Positions 1-12,169 of a DNA stretch of 64,000 nt are shown piece after piece. The stretch comes from Aedes albopictus (lineage: Eukaryota > Arthropoda > Insecta > Diptera > Culicidae): NCBI RefSeq assembly GCF_035046485.1, contig NC_085136.1, positions 297,329,080 through 297,393,079 on the forward strand, in the 5' to 3' direction. A program made the translations under genes and the position numbers. How positions within the stretch are numbered: position 1 is the first letter of the stretch; every line of letters begins with the position of its first letter. Below the pieces are notes generated by a model. That model did not search any database and had not been told where the DNA came from. It was given only the letters and a program-made list of their open reading frames with translations.

Positions 1-333
1 ATTATTTTCCGTGTTAACAATTTTCAGTTTAGTCAAACGTTTTTTAAAGCTCATTATATGAGTCAAAAATGTTCAAAATTTCATTGCATTCGATTTATTG
101 AATCCGAAGTTATAACAGCTCTAAGTGAGCTATCGGCTAATTATACCTTTTTTCTAGACTCTTTATAACTTTGTGCAGAATAGCCCGAATTTTGACCACT
201 GTTACACAACTAGTTGATCTGCTTACAGTAAAAATTTGAAAATGTTTGATGCGCATTTACAAAAGTTACAGCTATTTGAACATTTTTTGGAAAGTGAAAA
301 TTATGTTTGTCCCGATCATTTTGTCTATCCTCT

Positions 334-493
334 GTACACACATACAGACATCATCTCAATTCTTCGAATTGGGTTGATTGGTATATGCGACTTGATCCTC
401 CGAGCCTTTTTCCGAAAAATCGTTTTTTGAGAGACTATTTTTGTAGTACATATATAGCCTTTCCAGTACACTTAGTGTACGAGAAAGTCAAAA
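334..493 (+). repeat. Dispersed repeat family X, copy 1
   Basis: Shares with 3,330-3,535 and, inverted, with 20,341-20,520 an ordered set of short blocks: CA-type dinucleotides, ACAGACATCATCTCAA, GATTGGTATAT, CTTGATCCTCCGAG, then a terminal GTGTACGAGAAAG. The three-fold recurrence within one window shows it is a mobile or amplified family. No reading frame spans it. Its class (MITE or LINE 3' end) was not established. Bases 1-333 are AT-rich and show nothing I can name. Confidence 0.6.
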
Positions 494-2089
494 CGGCACT
501 AATCCATCTTGCCTGCCGACCTCTCTTGCCCCAAAATACCATATTATGGTTGATTATGTTTTATGTTATTGGAATTGTAACCTTTGAACGTTACGGCGTA
601 TTTCACCCCGATTCCCCCTTCTTCAGGAGCAGATGCAAGAAGCACCACTGGTTACGGAAGAAACGTGCAGGTCTCTGCATTCGTCACGATCGTGTAACGT
701 GAGCCGTGCCCGTGGTGGGTTGGCGGAGGAAAGTCGGCGAACCTTTTTTCGCGGGCGACTTCTTTTTTTCCTTCTGTCAAGTATGAAGTCGTGAGATGAT
801 CGACATAGCACGACGAAGGGCAGTTTTTTGGTCAAACACACATGAACGCGTTGTCGTCGTTTTACCACTTAGGTAGGTAGTAGGTATAGCGAACTGGCTG
901 GGCTGTTGTTGTTGTTTTGATGTGTTACCTTTATGGACGGCTGGTTTCAGTTCCGTTTCACAAATGTGGAATCGATAGTATTGACCTGATACAATGTAAG
1001 TTGAGCTCGGTGGAGAAGTCATTGATTACATAAGCAATTGCGTAGCATTGCGTGAAGAGCATCTATCAGTCAGTCTTCGTGATGCTGCCTACACATATTC
1101 GTTTGTAATAACGGATCTTGATTACGTTTGACGGATAGATTGAATATTATATACCAAGTACATGATTAGATGCAATGTCAGATTTTTCTTTATTATAATA
1201 ACTTGATCGTAAAACTGCTCCCAGTTGTTTTTGTTGTTCCAGTTGTCCTCTGCTACATATAAAAAACCCAGATAAATCCACCTAGTGGTGATAGTGCCTT
1301 TCTCGTCGAATATGTACTAATAATCTTTCCGTCGACGCAATCAATCTTGCCTTAGAGTCAGTGATCAGCCCCAAAATTTGGGGTCCAAATCTCTGTGCTT
1401 TGGTAACGGACGAGAAGGAGGAAATGCTCATAACAGCCATCTGGGACTATACCACCTACGAATTTCTGAATCATGAGAATACTTTATTTAGAAATTCAAG
1501 GTCATCATCGAATTGGGGCACTTATTCCTACGTTATGTTCAACGTATGGGCAGAGCCGAAAGTATCAGACCTTTTAGTTGACTGCTTGATAATCTTCACT
1601 GGAGGCTGATTCATACCAAGATGACAATTACTAGCCAGGATTAAACTTTTTCACAGATCATTTTGACAAAGTTTAATCTGCACACTTTATACTATATTTT
1701 GTTATCATTGGTTACAAGATCCATGTAAAATTTGTTATGTAGTAATTTGAATTGCCAATGCTATATCACATTCAAATATAAACCACATTTCAGAGCTCGC
1801 TCTCCAGTCGCATCAAAATTTTGCGCAGTAATTTTAGACGCAAATAAAGATTTCAAAGAATGTTCGGGACTGATGCGCTTAAATTTTAATTTTTCCATAT
1901 AACGTTGACCCATCCTACTGTAAATTTACGTCTCAGGAATCTAAAATTGTGTGATTTAATGAGATCGATTTAGTTTTTGTTAGGTTTTTGGTTCTCTTAC
2001 ACATATCCATCGCTTGCATTGATTTAGTTCACTTTCGTAATTCCGTTGAGGTACCCAACGCTGCTTCTGCAACACCACCGGACAAAAAG
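494..2089. other. No gene recognised
   Basis: About 1.6 kb with only short overlapping frames in both strands and no recognisable domain. A small piece at about 1,262-1,312 (CACCTAGTGGTGATAG, then GCCTTTCTCG) matches, in inverse orientation, the segment at 31,640-31,690. It is therefore a second dispersed family (Y), not unique sequence. The rest looks like ordinary AT-rich intergenic DNA. Confidence 0.5.
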
Positions 2090-3270
2090 GCGATTTGATA
2101 CCGCAAGCATCGGTTTGATCCACTTTTATATATGTCCACTTCCAGTGGGACACTCTTGACCGGTGGAACGTAATCTCAGCTTATTTTCTTAATAACCGTT
2201 CATCAACATATCGAAAAAACCGCGATTTGATGAAGCGCATGCATGGAGTTCGATTCCCTTCTACATTTGACCACATCCGGAAGGACACCGGGAACCGATT
2301 CCGGGACACTACTAGTTCTCCCAAGCATGGTCTGAGATATTTTTTCTTTGTAACCGTTCATCAGGATACCTTAAATGCCATTTTATGTGTCGCGAATATT
2401 TTTTTGGTTTGTTTTTGCATTCGGCCACTTTCAGCGAGACACCTCGAACCAATTCCGGAACACTATCCGTAGTTTCTAATGTGGTCTTAGCTTATTTTCT
2501 TTCTGATCGTAGAAGTTATCGAAAAGGCTACGATTTGATGTGTCGCATGTATGAATTAGGCCACTTCCGGCGGGACATCAGGAACCGGTTCCGGGATGCT
2601 ACCAGTTCAGATATGATCCGAAACCGGTTCCGTAACACTACCGGTCAGATATTGTGCACAACTATTTTCCTAATTACCGTTCATCAGGTTATAGAAAAAG
2701 CTGCGATTTGATGTGTCGCATGCATGGGTTTGGTTCACTTTTATATTTGGCCACTTCCGGCGGGATACCCGGAACCGGTTCCGGAACACTACCAGATCAG
2801 ATATCAGAGAGTATTTTCTTGTTCCCAAACATCAGGTTACAGAAAAAGCGGTGATTTGATGTGTCGCATACATGGGTTTGTTTCACTTTTATATTTGGCC
2901 ATTTCCAGCGGGACACCCGGAACCGGTTCCGGTATGCTACCGGTTTAGATATGGTCTTAGACTATTTTCCTGTCTACCGTTCAACAGGTTATACAAAAAG
3001 CTGCGTTTTGATGTGTCGCATGTATGGGTTTGGTACACTTTTTTATTTGGCCACTTCCGGCGGGACACCCGGAACCGGTTCCGGAACACTACCGGTTCAG
3101 ATATAGTCTGCGACTATTTTTCTGCTTACCGTTCATCAGATGAACGAAAATGCCGTGGTTTGATGGGTCGCATGCATGGGTTTGTTACAATTTCATATCT
3201 GGCCCCTTCCTGGGGTACCGGTCCGGAACACCTAAATGGCCATAACTCCGGAACAATATTCCGCGTCGAT
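2090..3270 (+). repeat. Tandem array, ~150-bp monomers with an AgeI-type palindrome
   Basis: Seven to eight diverged monomers. The landmark GATTTGATGTGTCGCATG or a variant recurs near 2,224, 2,531, 2,705, 2,851, 3,005 and 3,157, giving spacings of roughly 146-154 bp over the last four. Each monomer carries a version of the perfect palindrome CCGGAACCGGTTCCGG, best preserved near 2,770, 2,919 and 3,070. The short open frames across it (65-135 codons) are repeat translations. The array runs straight into family X at 3,271-3,535, so it may be an internal part of that element. Confidence 0.75.
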
Positions 3271-3535
3271 TGAAACATAAAGCGTTGAAATCGGATGATA
3301 TTTACTATCCAAAAGTGAGGTGACATTTATGTACACATACACACATACACACGCACACACACACACACATACATACATACACACACACATACACACACAC
3401 AGACATCATCTCAACTCGTCAAACTGAGTCGATTGGTATATAAGACTTGGCCCTCCGGAGGTTCTATCAAGATTTCATTTTTGGAGTGAACATATAGCCT
3501 TTCGGTACACCTTGGTGTACGAGAAAGGCAAAAAC
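3271..3535 (+). repeat. Dispersed repeat family X, copy 2, with CA microsatellite
   Basis: Contains a CA/CATA microsatellite (about 3,332-3,403). The same ordered blocks as copy 1 follow: ACAGACATCATCTCAACTCG, GATTGGTATATAAGACTTGG, GGTGTACGAGAAAGGC. Together with the copy at 334 it suggests the element ends just after the GAGAAAGGCAAAA block. Confidence 0.6.
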
Positions 3536-3611
3536 ATGTTTGAGAAATTGTTTTAAGTATTGTTTTGAACTAAATTATTATTCTTACACTATACTTTCTC
3601 CACATATGAGC

Positions 3612-3735
3612 TCATATAGCCTTAGCAGTAAACGCGCGTATATTCATCAAGACCATGCTGATGGTAACGGGTTCGATTCCAGGTAAACTCAGGATCTTCT
3701 CGTAATAGGAATTTCTTTGACTTCCTTGGGCATAG
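3612..3735 (+). mobile_element. Feilai-like SINE, truncated copy
   Basis: Aligns with the 5' part of the SINE at 44,139-44,427: ATATAGCC start, CATGCTGA, a perfect pol III B box GGTTCGATTCC at 3,670-3,680, then GACTTCCTTGGGCATAGA. It diverges after about 3,735, so the 3' half is missing, and it is older (more mismatches) than the other three copies. No duplication could be identified at the ends. Confidence 0.75.
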
Positions 3736-3739
3736 ATTG

Positions 3740-4879
3740 TTTAATAGTATCGATGTAGAGATTCAATATCAAAAACATTACGAAAAGCTTGAGCAAAACC
3801 ATTTCAGCCACCTCATCCGAAAAAGACCTTCCAAGCAACGACATATCATCCACTTCACTCCCTTATGGTGCAGGAAAAATACCGCCACCACCGCTAATGG
3901 TGCATACTTTATGTTATGAATCAATTTCCCAAACCAGCCACATTAGGTAAGTGTTTTCAATTATATCTGTTCAAACTGGATCGTTTAACCAACCATTCAA
4001 CAGAGCTCCCCGTACTTGTTTCGTTCCGGCTTTGTCGGGAGGTGGGCGGCGCGGTGGTAAGCAAACCATTGAATCATAATTGCCTTCGTCATCACCGGTC
4101 GCGCCGTCGACATTATTGCTTGCAACCTCCTTCATGGAAAGTTTATTCCCACAAGCCACTCCGGACCGGAGCAGGTATTGGTTGTAGACACCGATGTTTG
4201 CGTTGACTACTGTCAAGGAGCAGTGGTGGGTGGTAGTTCCGGCCGACTGCAATTCCATTCATGTTTTTCGCTGTTTTGATGTCGCGTCCTCTCAAAGGGC
4301 CTCGCTCGTATGAGTGCACCTTTTCGAAACGATTTTCACGTTTATGGGATCAGCTTTTTTTAGGATTAATAAATCAATTCACATATGTACGAGAGGCATT
4401 TGTGCGGAGTGTGTGAACCGAACTCTGAGGGGTGGTACTTCATTGATTCCGCTTCACCGATCTCATCGGTGGTCAAAAGCCGGATCAGAAGGCAGGAAAA
4501 TGAATGAAATGACGATATTAGAGTGGTCTGTAGAGAAATGTGGTATAAGTTAAACATATGAACGTTAAACGTATGAACGTTTCAACTAGAAGGGATGCTG
4601 TTTCTCAGTTTAATGTGTATTGAGTGTTTTCACAGTGTTTAACCATTGTAAGCTCAATAATCTAGCCAAACACTCCTCAAGGTCAACAAGACCAAATCTC
4701 TGGATTCTAACACGGACAACACCTCCAACTTTACAGTAGCTGGGAAAACTTTAAAAATCTTGGCAGATGGTGTCAAACGGCTAGAAAGGGATGGTGTTAG
4801 TACTATTTGGAGTTCTCTTTTGCGTAAGTCATCGAAATTGCATGCATAACGTCTTGAATTCCTTCTGAAACCGCCTGTA
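3740..4879. other. No recognised gene; GC-richer patch at 3,970-4,260
   Basis: The patch at about 3,970-4,260 is richer in GC than its surroundings and is open on both strands for about 95 codons. The minus frame (4,258-3,971) reads as non-repetitive residues with an acidic then Pro/Arg-rich stretch. It resembles no family I know, and I see no convincing splice sites. The remainder is featureless. Confidence 0.35.
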
Positions 4880-7564
4880 GAGGAATTCCACGGAGTCATG
4901 TCAGTCGATCCTGAGCGACCATTTCAAAAATATCTGAAACTTTGCACAGTTTTTCAATTTCATATAAATCGCCATTTTTTGATATTAAACCTTCATATTC
5001 ACTCACGACTAACTTTTCAAAAGGGTGTATGCGAAAATAGTTCTAAAATATTCTAAAAGCTGTACAGCAAAAACGGATTGTTCGATTGTTATAAATTTTT
5101 CAGCAAAGTTAGATAACTAAATGATGATTCCTTAGAAAATATACACTGTAAAAAATTTCTTTTTCTACTTGGAAAAAATATGATATTTGTCACAAAAACT
5201 CAAATATCTCAAAACCCTATCTTTTTACCAACTTCAATTTTTTAGGGGAAATGGCCCATTATATCAGCTATCTACCATAAAATTTTGGTGATGGTAAACT
5301 GATAAACAAAAAAGTTATGACATTTCAAACATTTCACAATTTTTACATTTAGTAACAAAAAAAAAATTTTTTTCTGTGTAAATTATTTCGAGAATTATAT
5401 TTTGATGCTGATTTTATTGTAAAGGCTACCGCCTGAATTAAACAAGTTGTTTTCATGATACTTTAGTTTGATTATTCGTAATTACTATAGTATCTATTTG
5501 AAACTTAGACGCGATCCAGTGTTGTGATCAAAAATATTGAGATTGTCATACTTTTTATTGTACGTGACTGGTGAAAAAATCCCTTGATAGTGTTGAAAAG
5601 CTGTTGATTATAAGAAAAATGGAATTGAATTTATTTTTAAGACAAAAGCTGTATAATAAAAGTTTTTTTATACGCGTATACGTCTAGTTTATCCGCAAAA
5701 AAAATCCCTCTTAGAGAACAGACTTTATGATCGGAAGAATGCGAGTAACTTCAACAACAACAAATGCATAAGAGGTACATACCACAGACAAACAGACGAA
5801 ACGCCTAGAACAATTTTAGTGAAAATTCATCGCCCAGTTCACACTATCACCACCTGGTGGAAATGTTTCACGAAACACTGCGTTGTGCAATATCGTCATC
5901 AGAAGGCGCTAGTGTGAAACGTCAAACGCAAAGAAAAACGATGGGCGCTCTTCTTGTTATGAAAGCCACAACCAAGATTCAAAATGATCGTTGAAGGCGT
6001 GGTCAATGAAAATTTCGCCAGTGTTACGTTTGTTTGTCTGTATACATACCTGACAATGCTCACGAAAAAAACAAAAAAATACTACCGCTATGAATATTAA
6101 AAATTGTATAGTATTTTTTTCTTCAGCCACCAACACCAAACAAGTAAGTTAAAATTAATAAGTGATTTTGTTTATTATAATCTAACGAACAAGATGAACA
6201 GTCGCTTTCTCAAAGGTCTTCAACTCAACGCTCTCTTGTAGACCGTTTGATGAAAAAAAAATGTTCAAAAGAGTTACGAAATCTCACCGAAAGCACCATA
6301 GATAAACTGAAAGAGACTGGTTATGCCCAAATGTCCACATTGTGTACAAAATTACGCATTTGCACGTCCTGCCGTCTAGAATTTGACAAACGAGCCATCT
6401 GTATATCATCGGTAAAGCAGGGCGCAGGAAGTTCGAAAACGACAACAACTGAGAAATTGCCATCAGCGACATCTGTTTAAACAATTTAATTACGCCCCTT
6501 TTCAAAAATGCCCTGTAATATTCTTCAACATCTATACCCATTTCAATATTTTTAACGTTGCAAAACACGCTTTCAACATTAATCTTGAAGAAGAGGGAAA
6601 ACACTTGTCCTCAAATGTAACAGCAAATTAATGAATAAACGGCTAATGCGCGGAGGGCGTGATAAAATCGGAACATTACGGTACATAGTATATTATATTA
6701 TATGTATGTATAATATATAATAAAAACAACTTGTTTTACTCACGCAAGGCCATTAACAATAAAATCAGCATCAAACTTCAATTTCCGGCCGAAATAATTT
6801 ACACTAAAAAAAATTATTACTACATAAATGTGAAAATTGTGAAATGTTTGAATTGTCATAACTTTTTTGTTTATTTTCATGGTAGATTGCTAATACAATG
6901 GACCGTTTTCTCTAAAAAATTACGTTGGTAAAAAGATTGGGGTTTGAGATATTTGAGTTTTTGTGACAAAAATGATATTTTTTTATGTTAAAAAAGATTT
7001 TTTTCACAGTGTATATTTTCTTAGGAATCGCCATTTAGTTATCTAACTTTGCTGAACAATAAAATCAGCATCAAATCGCGATTCCCGGCCGAAATAATTT
7101 ACACAGAAAAATTTTTTTTACTAAATGTAAAAATTGTGAAATTTTTGAAATGTTATAACTTTTTTGTTTATTAGTTTACCATCACCAAATTTTTATGGTA
7201 GATTGCTGATACAATGGACCGTTTTCCCTAAAAAATTCAAGTTGGTAAAAAGATAGGGTTTTGAGATATTTGAGTTTTTGTGACAAAAATGATGTTTTTC
7301 AATGATAAAATAGATTTTTTTTCACAGTGTATATTTTCTTAGAAATCACCATTTAGCTATCTAACTTTGCTGAAAAATTCATAACAATCTAACAATCCGT
7401 TTTGGCTGTGCATATTTTTGAATAAGTCGTGGCTCTAAATAAAAATTTGATATCGAAAAATGGCGATTTAGATGGAACTGAAAAACTGTGCAAAGTTTCA
7501 GTTCAATAGAAAATCATGAATTAAAAATTTTCCTTAATTTTGATGCTGTTGCTTGGAATCGCTC
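4880..7564 (+). mobile_element. Non-autonomous Sola-like DNA transposon (copy A)
   Basis: Flanked by a 4-bp duplication TGTA (4,876-4,879 and 7,565-7,568). The left end begins GAGGAATTCC; the right end, reverse-complemented, begins GAGCGATTCC. Beyond these short ends lie long subterminal inverted repeats, for example GAAACTTTGCACAGTTTTTC on the left and its complement on the right. It is about 2.7 kb, against 4.06 kb for the related copy at 21,807-25,864. The transposase is reduced to one N-terminal fragment. Part of the right arm occurs twice in tandem (about 6,755-7,050 and 7,058-7,350). The 4-bp duplication is what I recall for the Sola superfamily; the superfamily call is inference. Confidence 0.75.
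6247..6480 (+). pseudogene. Transposase N-terminal remnant
   Basis: A 77-codon frame nearly identical over its length to the first ~70 residues of the protein at 22,894-23,754. Both share KCSKELRNLTESTIDKLK, then ICTSCRL, then DKRAICISS. It stops after the SATSV segment. The sequence that follows in the longer element (rest of the N-terminal part and the whole catalytic region) is absent here. The fragment cannot encode an active transposase, so copy A could only move with enzyme supplied elsewhere. Confidence 0.8.
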
Positions 7565-7568
7565 TGTA

Positions 7569-8334
7569 ACGTTTGAGCAATGCTTTCAGACGTCTTTAAA
7601 ATCCCCTCAAGCTCACCTGAGTGCGGTGATCCTAAATGTATTTTTTAAAAACTATCTCCTTTAAGAATAAACTTCTTGATATCCCACTTCAACAATACAT
7701 CAGAACTTCAGACGCACAAATCTCAAGAAGCAAGCTTCAAACAACAGTGCATTTTATTATTCTGTTTTTGCTCACTTGTAATAAGCTTAAAATAAGAAGA
7801 TCAGGTGCACTGGTTTTATTTACGAAGAGATTTGTACGCACGAAATCGTGAGTAGGTGCTAAAGTCGGCCATTGTTGCGGCCATTTTGGGACTCTAACAA
7901 GTCTGTCCTTAAACCCCTCAAAACCCCCTGTAACGATCATGAGACCTCCGAAATCCCTCAAAACGCCTTAGAAATGCACTTAAAATCATCTGAATTAACC
8001 TGCAATGGCTCTGAAAATCCCTGTAACCCCGTTGGACTTCCTGTAACTAAGGATGTCAGATGACTTTTGAAAAATCTGTTCACTCTTTGCAAAAATCTGT
8101 ATCCCATACAAAATTTTGGTGTAAAATCTGTGTCCCATACAAAAATAAAATGTCCCCTCAAGCTTCACCCAAGCAACACACTTTGTTATGGAAAAGCTTG
8201 TCATACTTCTCCATAACATTTTCCTGTCGTGAAATAAAGATGCGGCAACATGTTCCGTAACTTTTGCATGACCGAAAAAGCGCAAGAATTTTGTCTTCTG
8301 CAACAAATTATTGTTATGCAAAAGTTTTGATGTA
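7569..8334. repeat. Intergenic, with a short C-rich degenerate repeat
   Basis: About 7,905-8,045 is a degenerate CCTGTAAC / CCTCAAAACGCC type repeat of the same style as 10,990-11,450, 40,080-40,640 and 41,830-42,560. The following 8,060-8,160 repeats AAATCTGT and CCCATACAAAA blocks. No gene is seen. Confidence 0.5.
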
Positions 8335-8932
8335 CAGTATGCGGCAGGAAAAAATGCGAAAGTGTTTTTCAACTTCAAACCTCATTTTCGTCCATTTGAT
8401 ATTAATCAATCTATGTTTCAACGTTCCAGGATCTATAATAGGCTAGTTTTCTGAAAAGTTAATTTAAAAATTTCCCATTTTGGTCACTAACCTTTACAGG
8501 GCGGCGCCTGAAGATAAAGACAACCAGAATTTTCAAACCGCAGAAAATCACACAGGTCGCTAAATTTCGCATCTGATAAAACAAATTTTTTGATTTTCTC
8601 TACAATATCATCAAATATATGTACTTATTTCATCTGGTATGTGAAACTACATGGCTCTGGATCAGTGTGGTCTGGTTGTTCATCGAATTTGAGCTAGTTT
8701 TGTTACTGTTATAGTCATTTTGTTTAATGACCATTGGGCGCGCAGTTTATTGATATCCGCTTATAAGGCCTACATTATTACATGTTAAACATCAAATATG
8801 TTCATTTTTATTTTTCAGTGCTAGAGTATAGACATTGACTGATACACTGTCATGAAAAAATAGTCATATATATCCCATATTTAGCGTGTAATAGTGCCTT
8901 GAACTTTTCGCATTTTTTCCTGCCGCACCCTG
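8335..8932. mobile_element. TA-flanked inverted-repeat element (mariner-type MITE)
   Basis: A 598-bp unit flanked by TA on both sides (8,333-8,334 and 8,933-8,934). The left end is CAGTATGCGGCAGG, then AAAAAATGCGAAA. The right end reverse-complements to CAGGGTGCGGCAGG, then AAAAAATGCGAAA, so 25 of 27 terminal bases match. There is no long open frame inside. TA duplication with terminal repeats starting CAG is the usual pattern of Tc1/mariner-mobilised elements. The superfamily is inferred from ends only. Confidence 0.8.
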
Positions 8933-8934
8933 TA

Positions 8935-9622
8935 ACTTTATGATAACAAACAAACATGTTAGCGAAATACAAAATTCTTACATCAGCTGACAACTTTTTG
9001 CGGGAAATTATCATAAACGCACGAATACAGGAAAAGGCGATTGATTTTGTTTTATCTTGTAAGCTTGTCGTCAGAAAAGAGTAAACAAAATCTTGCTCAC
9101 AAATTTTAAGGAAAATAGATCTTCGAACATAGCCGAATAATGCTAAATTAAGTGTGCGCTTTGACTTTTATCGTGAAGTATGACATTGTACCTCCACAAA
9201 ATTAAAGCGCCATTCGATCGACCGAATATTACCAAATTATTGAGATTTTTTACGACGGTCGTTAAGCTTCTTCAACAATCTTGTTATTATTCAAGAAGAA
9301 TCAATATGGCGATAGCATCATACGGCTGCACGGAAAATATACAGTGTCAACCAAAATGACATATGACTTTGTTAGCATGTATTATTATTATTTTATATTT
9401 TCAACCAACTATGCTGAACAGTATTATTTTTTTCCAATAATGTCTTCTTACTTCAAACGATTACACGACAACCGAGTAAACTCGTGTGTCGATGCATATA
9501 AGAAACCAAATAGTTTCTATTTATTTCTTGTGATTTTTTTTAGCATACACTGTAATTGGAAACATCTGTCAAAAACATGTTTCGTTATGTTTTGAAATAT
9601 GCATTCGTTTCATGGCGAACAA
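8935..9622. other. AT-rich stretch without recognised gene
   Basis: A 104-codon plus-strand frame at 9,281-9,595 is rich in Tyr/Phe/Ser codons, as expected from AT-rich DNA, and has no recognisable motif. Nothing else is supported. Confidence 0.4.
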
Positions 9623-9735
9623 CACACATGTCACGGAAGAGTTACGGCAGCACAAGTTTTGTTGCACAGAAGTCACAGTGACTTCTGTAGAACAAAACTT
9701 GTGCTGCCGTGACTTTCCCATGACTCAGTTGTGTA
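9623..9735. repeat. Near-perfect foldback (hairpin) ~112 bp
   Basis: The two arms meet at about 9,677. ACGGCAGCACAAGTTTTGTT is followed by ACAGAAGTCAC on the left, and the same sequence inverted lies on the right. The arms are about 53 bp with a few mismatches in the outer part, and there is almost no loop. It could be a MITE with no internal sequence. Clear flanking duplications were not found. Confidence 0.75.
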
Positions 9736-9898
9736 GTGTCAAACATAAACAAAACAATCAAAGTTTGGGAAAGAAATGAGGACGGTTCACGGGCATTTTT
9801 TTCGTTGATTAGAACGGCAGGGGAGATTTACGGCGGTAGAAACAACGACTAATGGCTATCTATCGACTATTGAAGCGAAGATGAATCACAAACAGGTA

Positions 9899-10480
9899 GG
9901 GGAAGGTGGGGTAATATGCACCCCCTAAGCAAACGTGGTCCTTTAGCTAAGATTAAGATGATTTTATAGGTGTCTTGCGTTTTTAAAGTTTGTTTACTTA
10001 TTTGACTAAGAGACACCAACTTTTGGTCCACGTGATATAAATTTTACCGAATCAAATTACCAATTTTAAAAAGTGTTACGTTTTGGGTGTTGATAAACAG
10101 TTGGGGGCAAAACGCACCTTGAGGTGGGGCAATATGATCTCTGGCATTTTCCGCTTCGAATTCTAATGAGATACCAGGCGGCTCCATCTTACTATTTACG
10201 GCAGCAAATGGATGGAGTAGGAGGCGGATGGTAGTTAATAGGTTGATTCCATATAATCAGCGCGCAATTGCTTAAATTGCGTGCGCTTCAAATTAACCAA
10301 TCTTACCAAATGTGGAAAATCATCATTTTCCACGCTTTTCATTCGAATACTCTTTGCATTCTTGGGCTTGTCTGGCTCAGTTTTACGTCTAGTTTGCTTG
10401 CATCGAATGGGACTTTACTTATATAATGAAATAGCGTGAGGGCGTTTTGCCCCGGGGGTGCGTATTACCCCAGGTTACCC
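9899..10480. mobile_element. TA-flanked MITE with GGGGTAATA ends
   Basis: A 582-bp unit between TA (9,897-9,898) and TA (10,481-10,482). The left end GGGGAAGGTGGGGTAATATG plus CACCCCC mirrors the right end, which reverse-complements to GGGTAACCTGGGGTAATACG plus CACCCCC. Subterminal copies of GGGGCAA recur at about 10,104, 10,125 and, inverted, 10,447. It has no coding capacity. The ends resemble in style the element at 63,796-63,993. Confidence 0.75.
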
Positions 10481-10502
10481 TAAGCTAAACAAATATCAGC
10501 TG

Positions 10503-10582
10503 AAAAATGTTCTGCAAGACGGTTTGCTTCTCTGCCCGCCAGCTGGCGAGCAAAGAAGCAAGTCGTCTTGCAAAACATCTTT
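10503..10582. repeat. Short hairpin, 80 bp
   Basis: The left arm AATGTTCTGCAAGACGGTTT and GCTTCTCTGCCCGCCA pairs with the right arm (inverted AATG/ATGTTTTGCAAGACGACTT and GCTTCTTTGCTCGCCA), centred on the CAGCTG at about 10,540. It has five or six mismatches per arm and follows directly after the MITE ending at 10,480. Confidence 0.65.
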
Positions 10583-10989
10583 GAGTGGTAAGCCAGACAA
10601 GGATGCAATCTAACCCTGGTCAGAATTGCCAAGCTCCAATTTCAGCAATACTCGCTGAGTCTTATTTATGGAATAAACTCTAGCCAATTAAGCCCATAAG
10701 TCAGATTCGGATAAATCCACTTTGACAGCGAGACGCGAAATTTATTTGTTTTCTGAAAACATATTGGCAAAATTATTTTAGATGCAAATGTTTTCTGAAA
10801 ACTAAATATTAACTAAAGATGTTTCGAAGAAACTTATAAAACACTCTTAGATAACATATTTTTGAGTTTCTTCATCTGCAACTTGTTTCGATGTGTTACT
10901 TGGGCAAGTTCTGTATTTCACATGAAACGAAATCTTTAGGGATGCTCAGAAATCTGTATAATTCAGATAAATCTGTTTATATGGCATCT

Positions 10990-11450
10990 CCGCCTGTAAC
11001 ACATGAGACCTTCCTAAACCCCCGAAAACGTTTCTGTAACACGTCCACCGCTGAAAATTCGCTGAAACTTTCTGAATGCCACCGAAGACCCCCTGAAACC
11101 TGTCGGACTTCCTGTAATGCACCTGAGATCCTCTTAAACGACCGGAAATGTCCAACTAACGCCACTAGATTCCGCAAAAATTCTCTTCAACTTCTTGAAA
11201 TACTAGCAAAAATCCCATGGATCTCCCAAGGACCACTTCTAGCATATATGAGATCCTCTCACTCATGTAACGGTTCCGGAAGCCCTTAAAACCCTCCTTA
11301 AATACCCCCACATGCCTCCGAAAATCCTTTGGAACCCCCTCGGACCTCATGTAACGCACCTGAGACCCTCCAAAACCCTAGAAAATGCCCTGGAACGCCT
11401 CCAGACCCCCCCTGAAAATCCTCTGAAAGTACCTGAAATGCCTTCGACCC
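10990..11450. repeat. Degenerate C-rich minisatellite
   Basis: Successive CCTGAAAC / CCCTGAGACC / CCTCCGAAAA type words at irregular 10-30 bp spacing. The 60-130 codon frames crossing it on both strands are composed of repeated Pro/Thr/Leu or Gly/Arg words and are not genes. The same composition recurs elsewhere in the window. Confidence 0.6.
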
Positions 11451-12169
11451 AAGCGGTCGGGTTTTATCAAACCATTTCAAGTAGCAGAATAGCGTATTTT
11501 TCGTCGAAAAAAGAAACATGTTTTTTAGTCCCATACCATTATTGACCACCTTAGGACACTTGGGGACCACTTAGCCTTGAGATACGGACATCAAATTTGG
11601 ACACTGTAACGTGCAAGCCCCTCGTCTAAAGAGCCAAAATGATGACCCAAAGAGTCCCAATGATGTCCAAGCGAATGTCAAAAAAGATAAGGGAGATTAA
11701 ATTAATGTCACAACATTGCACACCATTTGTAACCAATAGTGCTTGGAACTAGAAGCAGGACTAGATATTATATAATTTGTCAAAACTAATTAGCTGAATT
11801 GGACATCATTTGAAATAGTAAGTTTTTTTTTCTTATTTGTATTTGTTACTGTTCGTATAGTTATAATACTTCATTATAGGTTATTTGTATCATTATTATA
11901 CATATTTGTTCGTCGCCGGAATAGTTCGGACACTAATTTGTAAGTTTTGCAAAATTTGTAAATTTAAAATGAACTGAAACTTATCAATAAAATTCTAGCT
12001 TGAGCTGTCCTGAATTGCAAAACCGACTTTGCTTCAAGATTGCCGAACGAAACGAACAGACACGATCATTTCTTAACTGAAACGATCATTTTCCACTAAC
12101 AAACTTATAACATTTACAGTTTTTGCAAAATAAGGGACGAAAATACCGAACCGGAATTTTACCACATTG
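11451..12169. other. Unassigned AT-rich DNA
   Basis: No motif, repeat or coding frame that I can support over roughly 720 bp. Confidence 0.4.
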
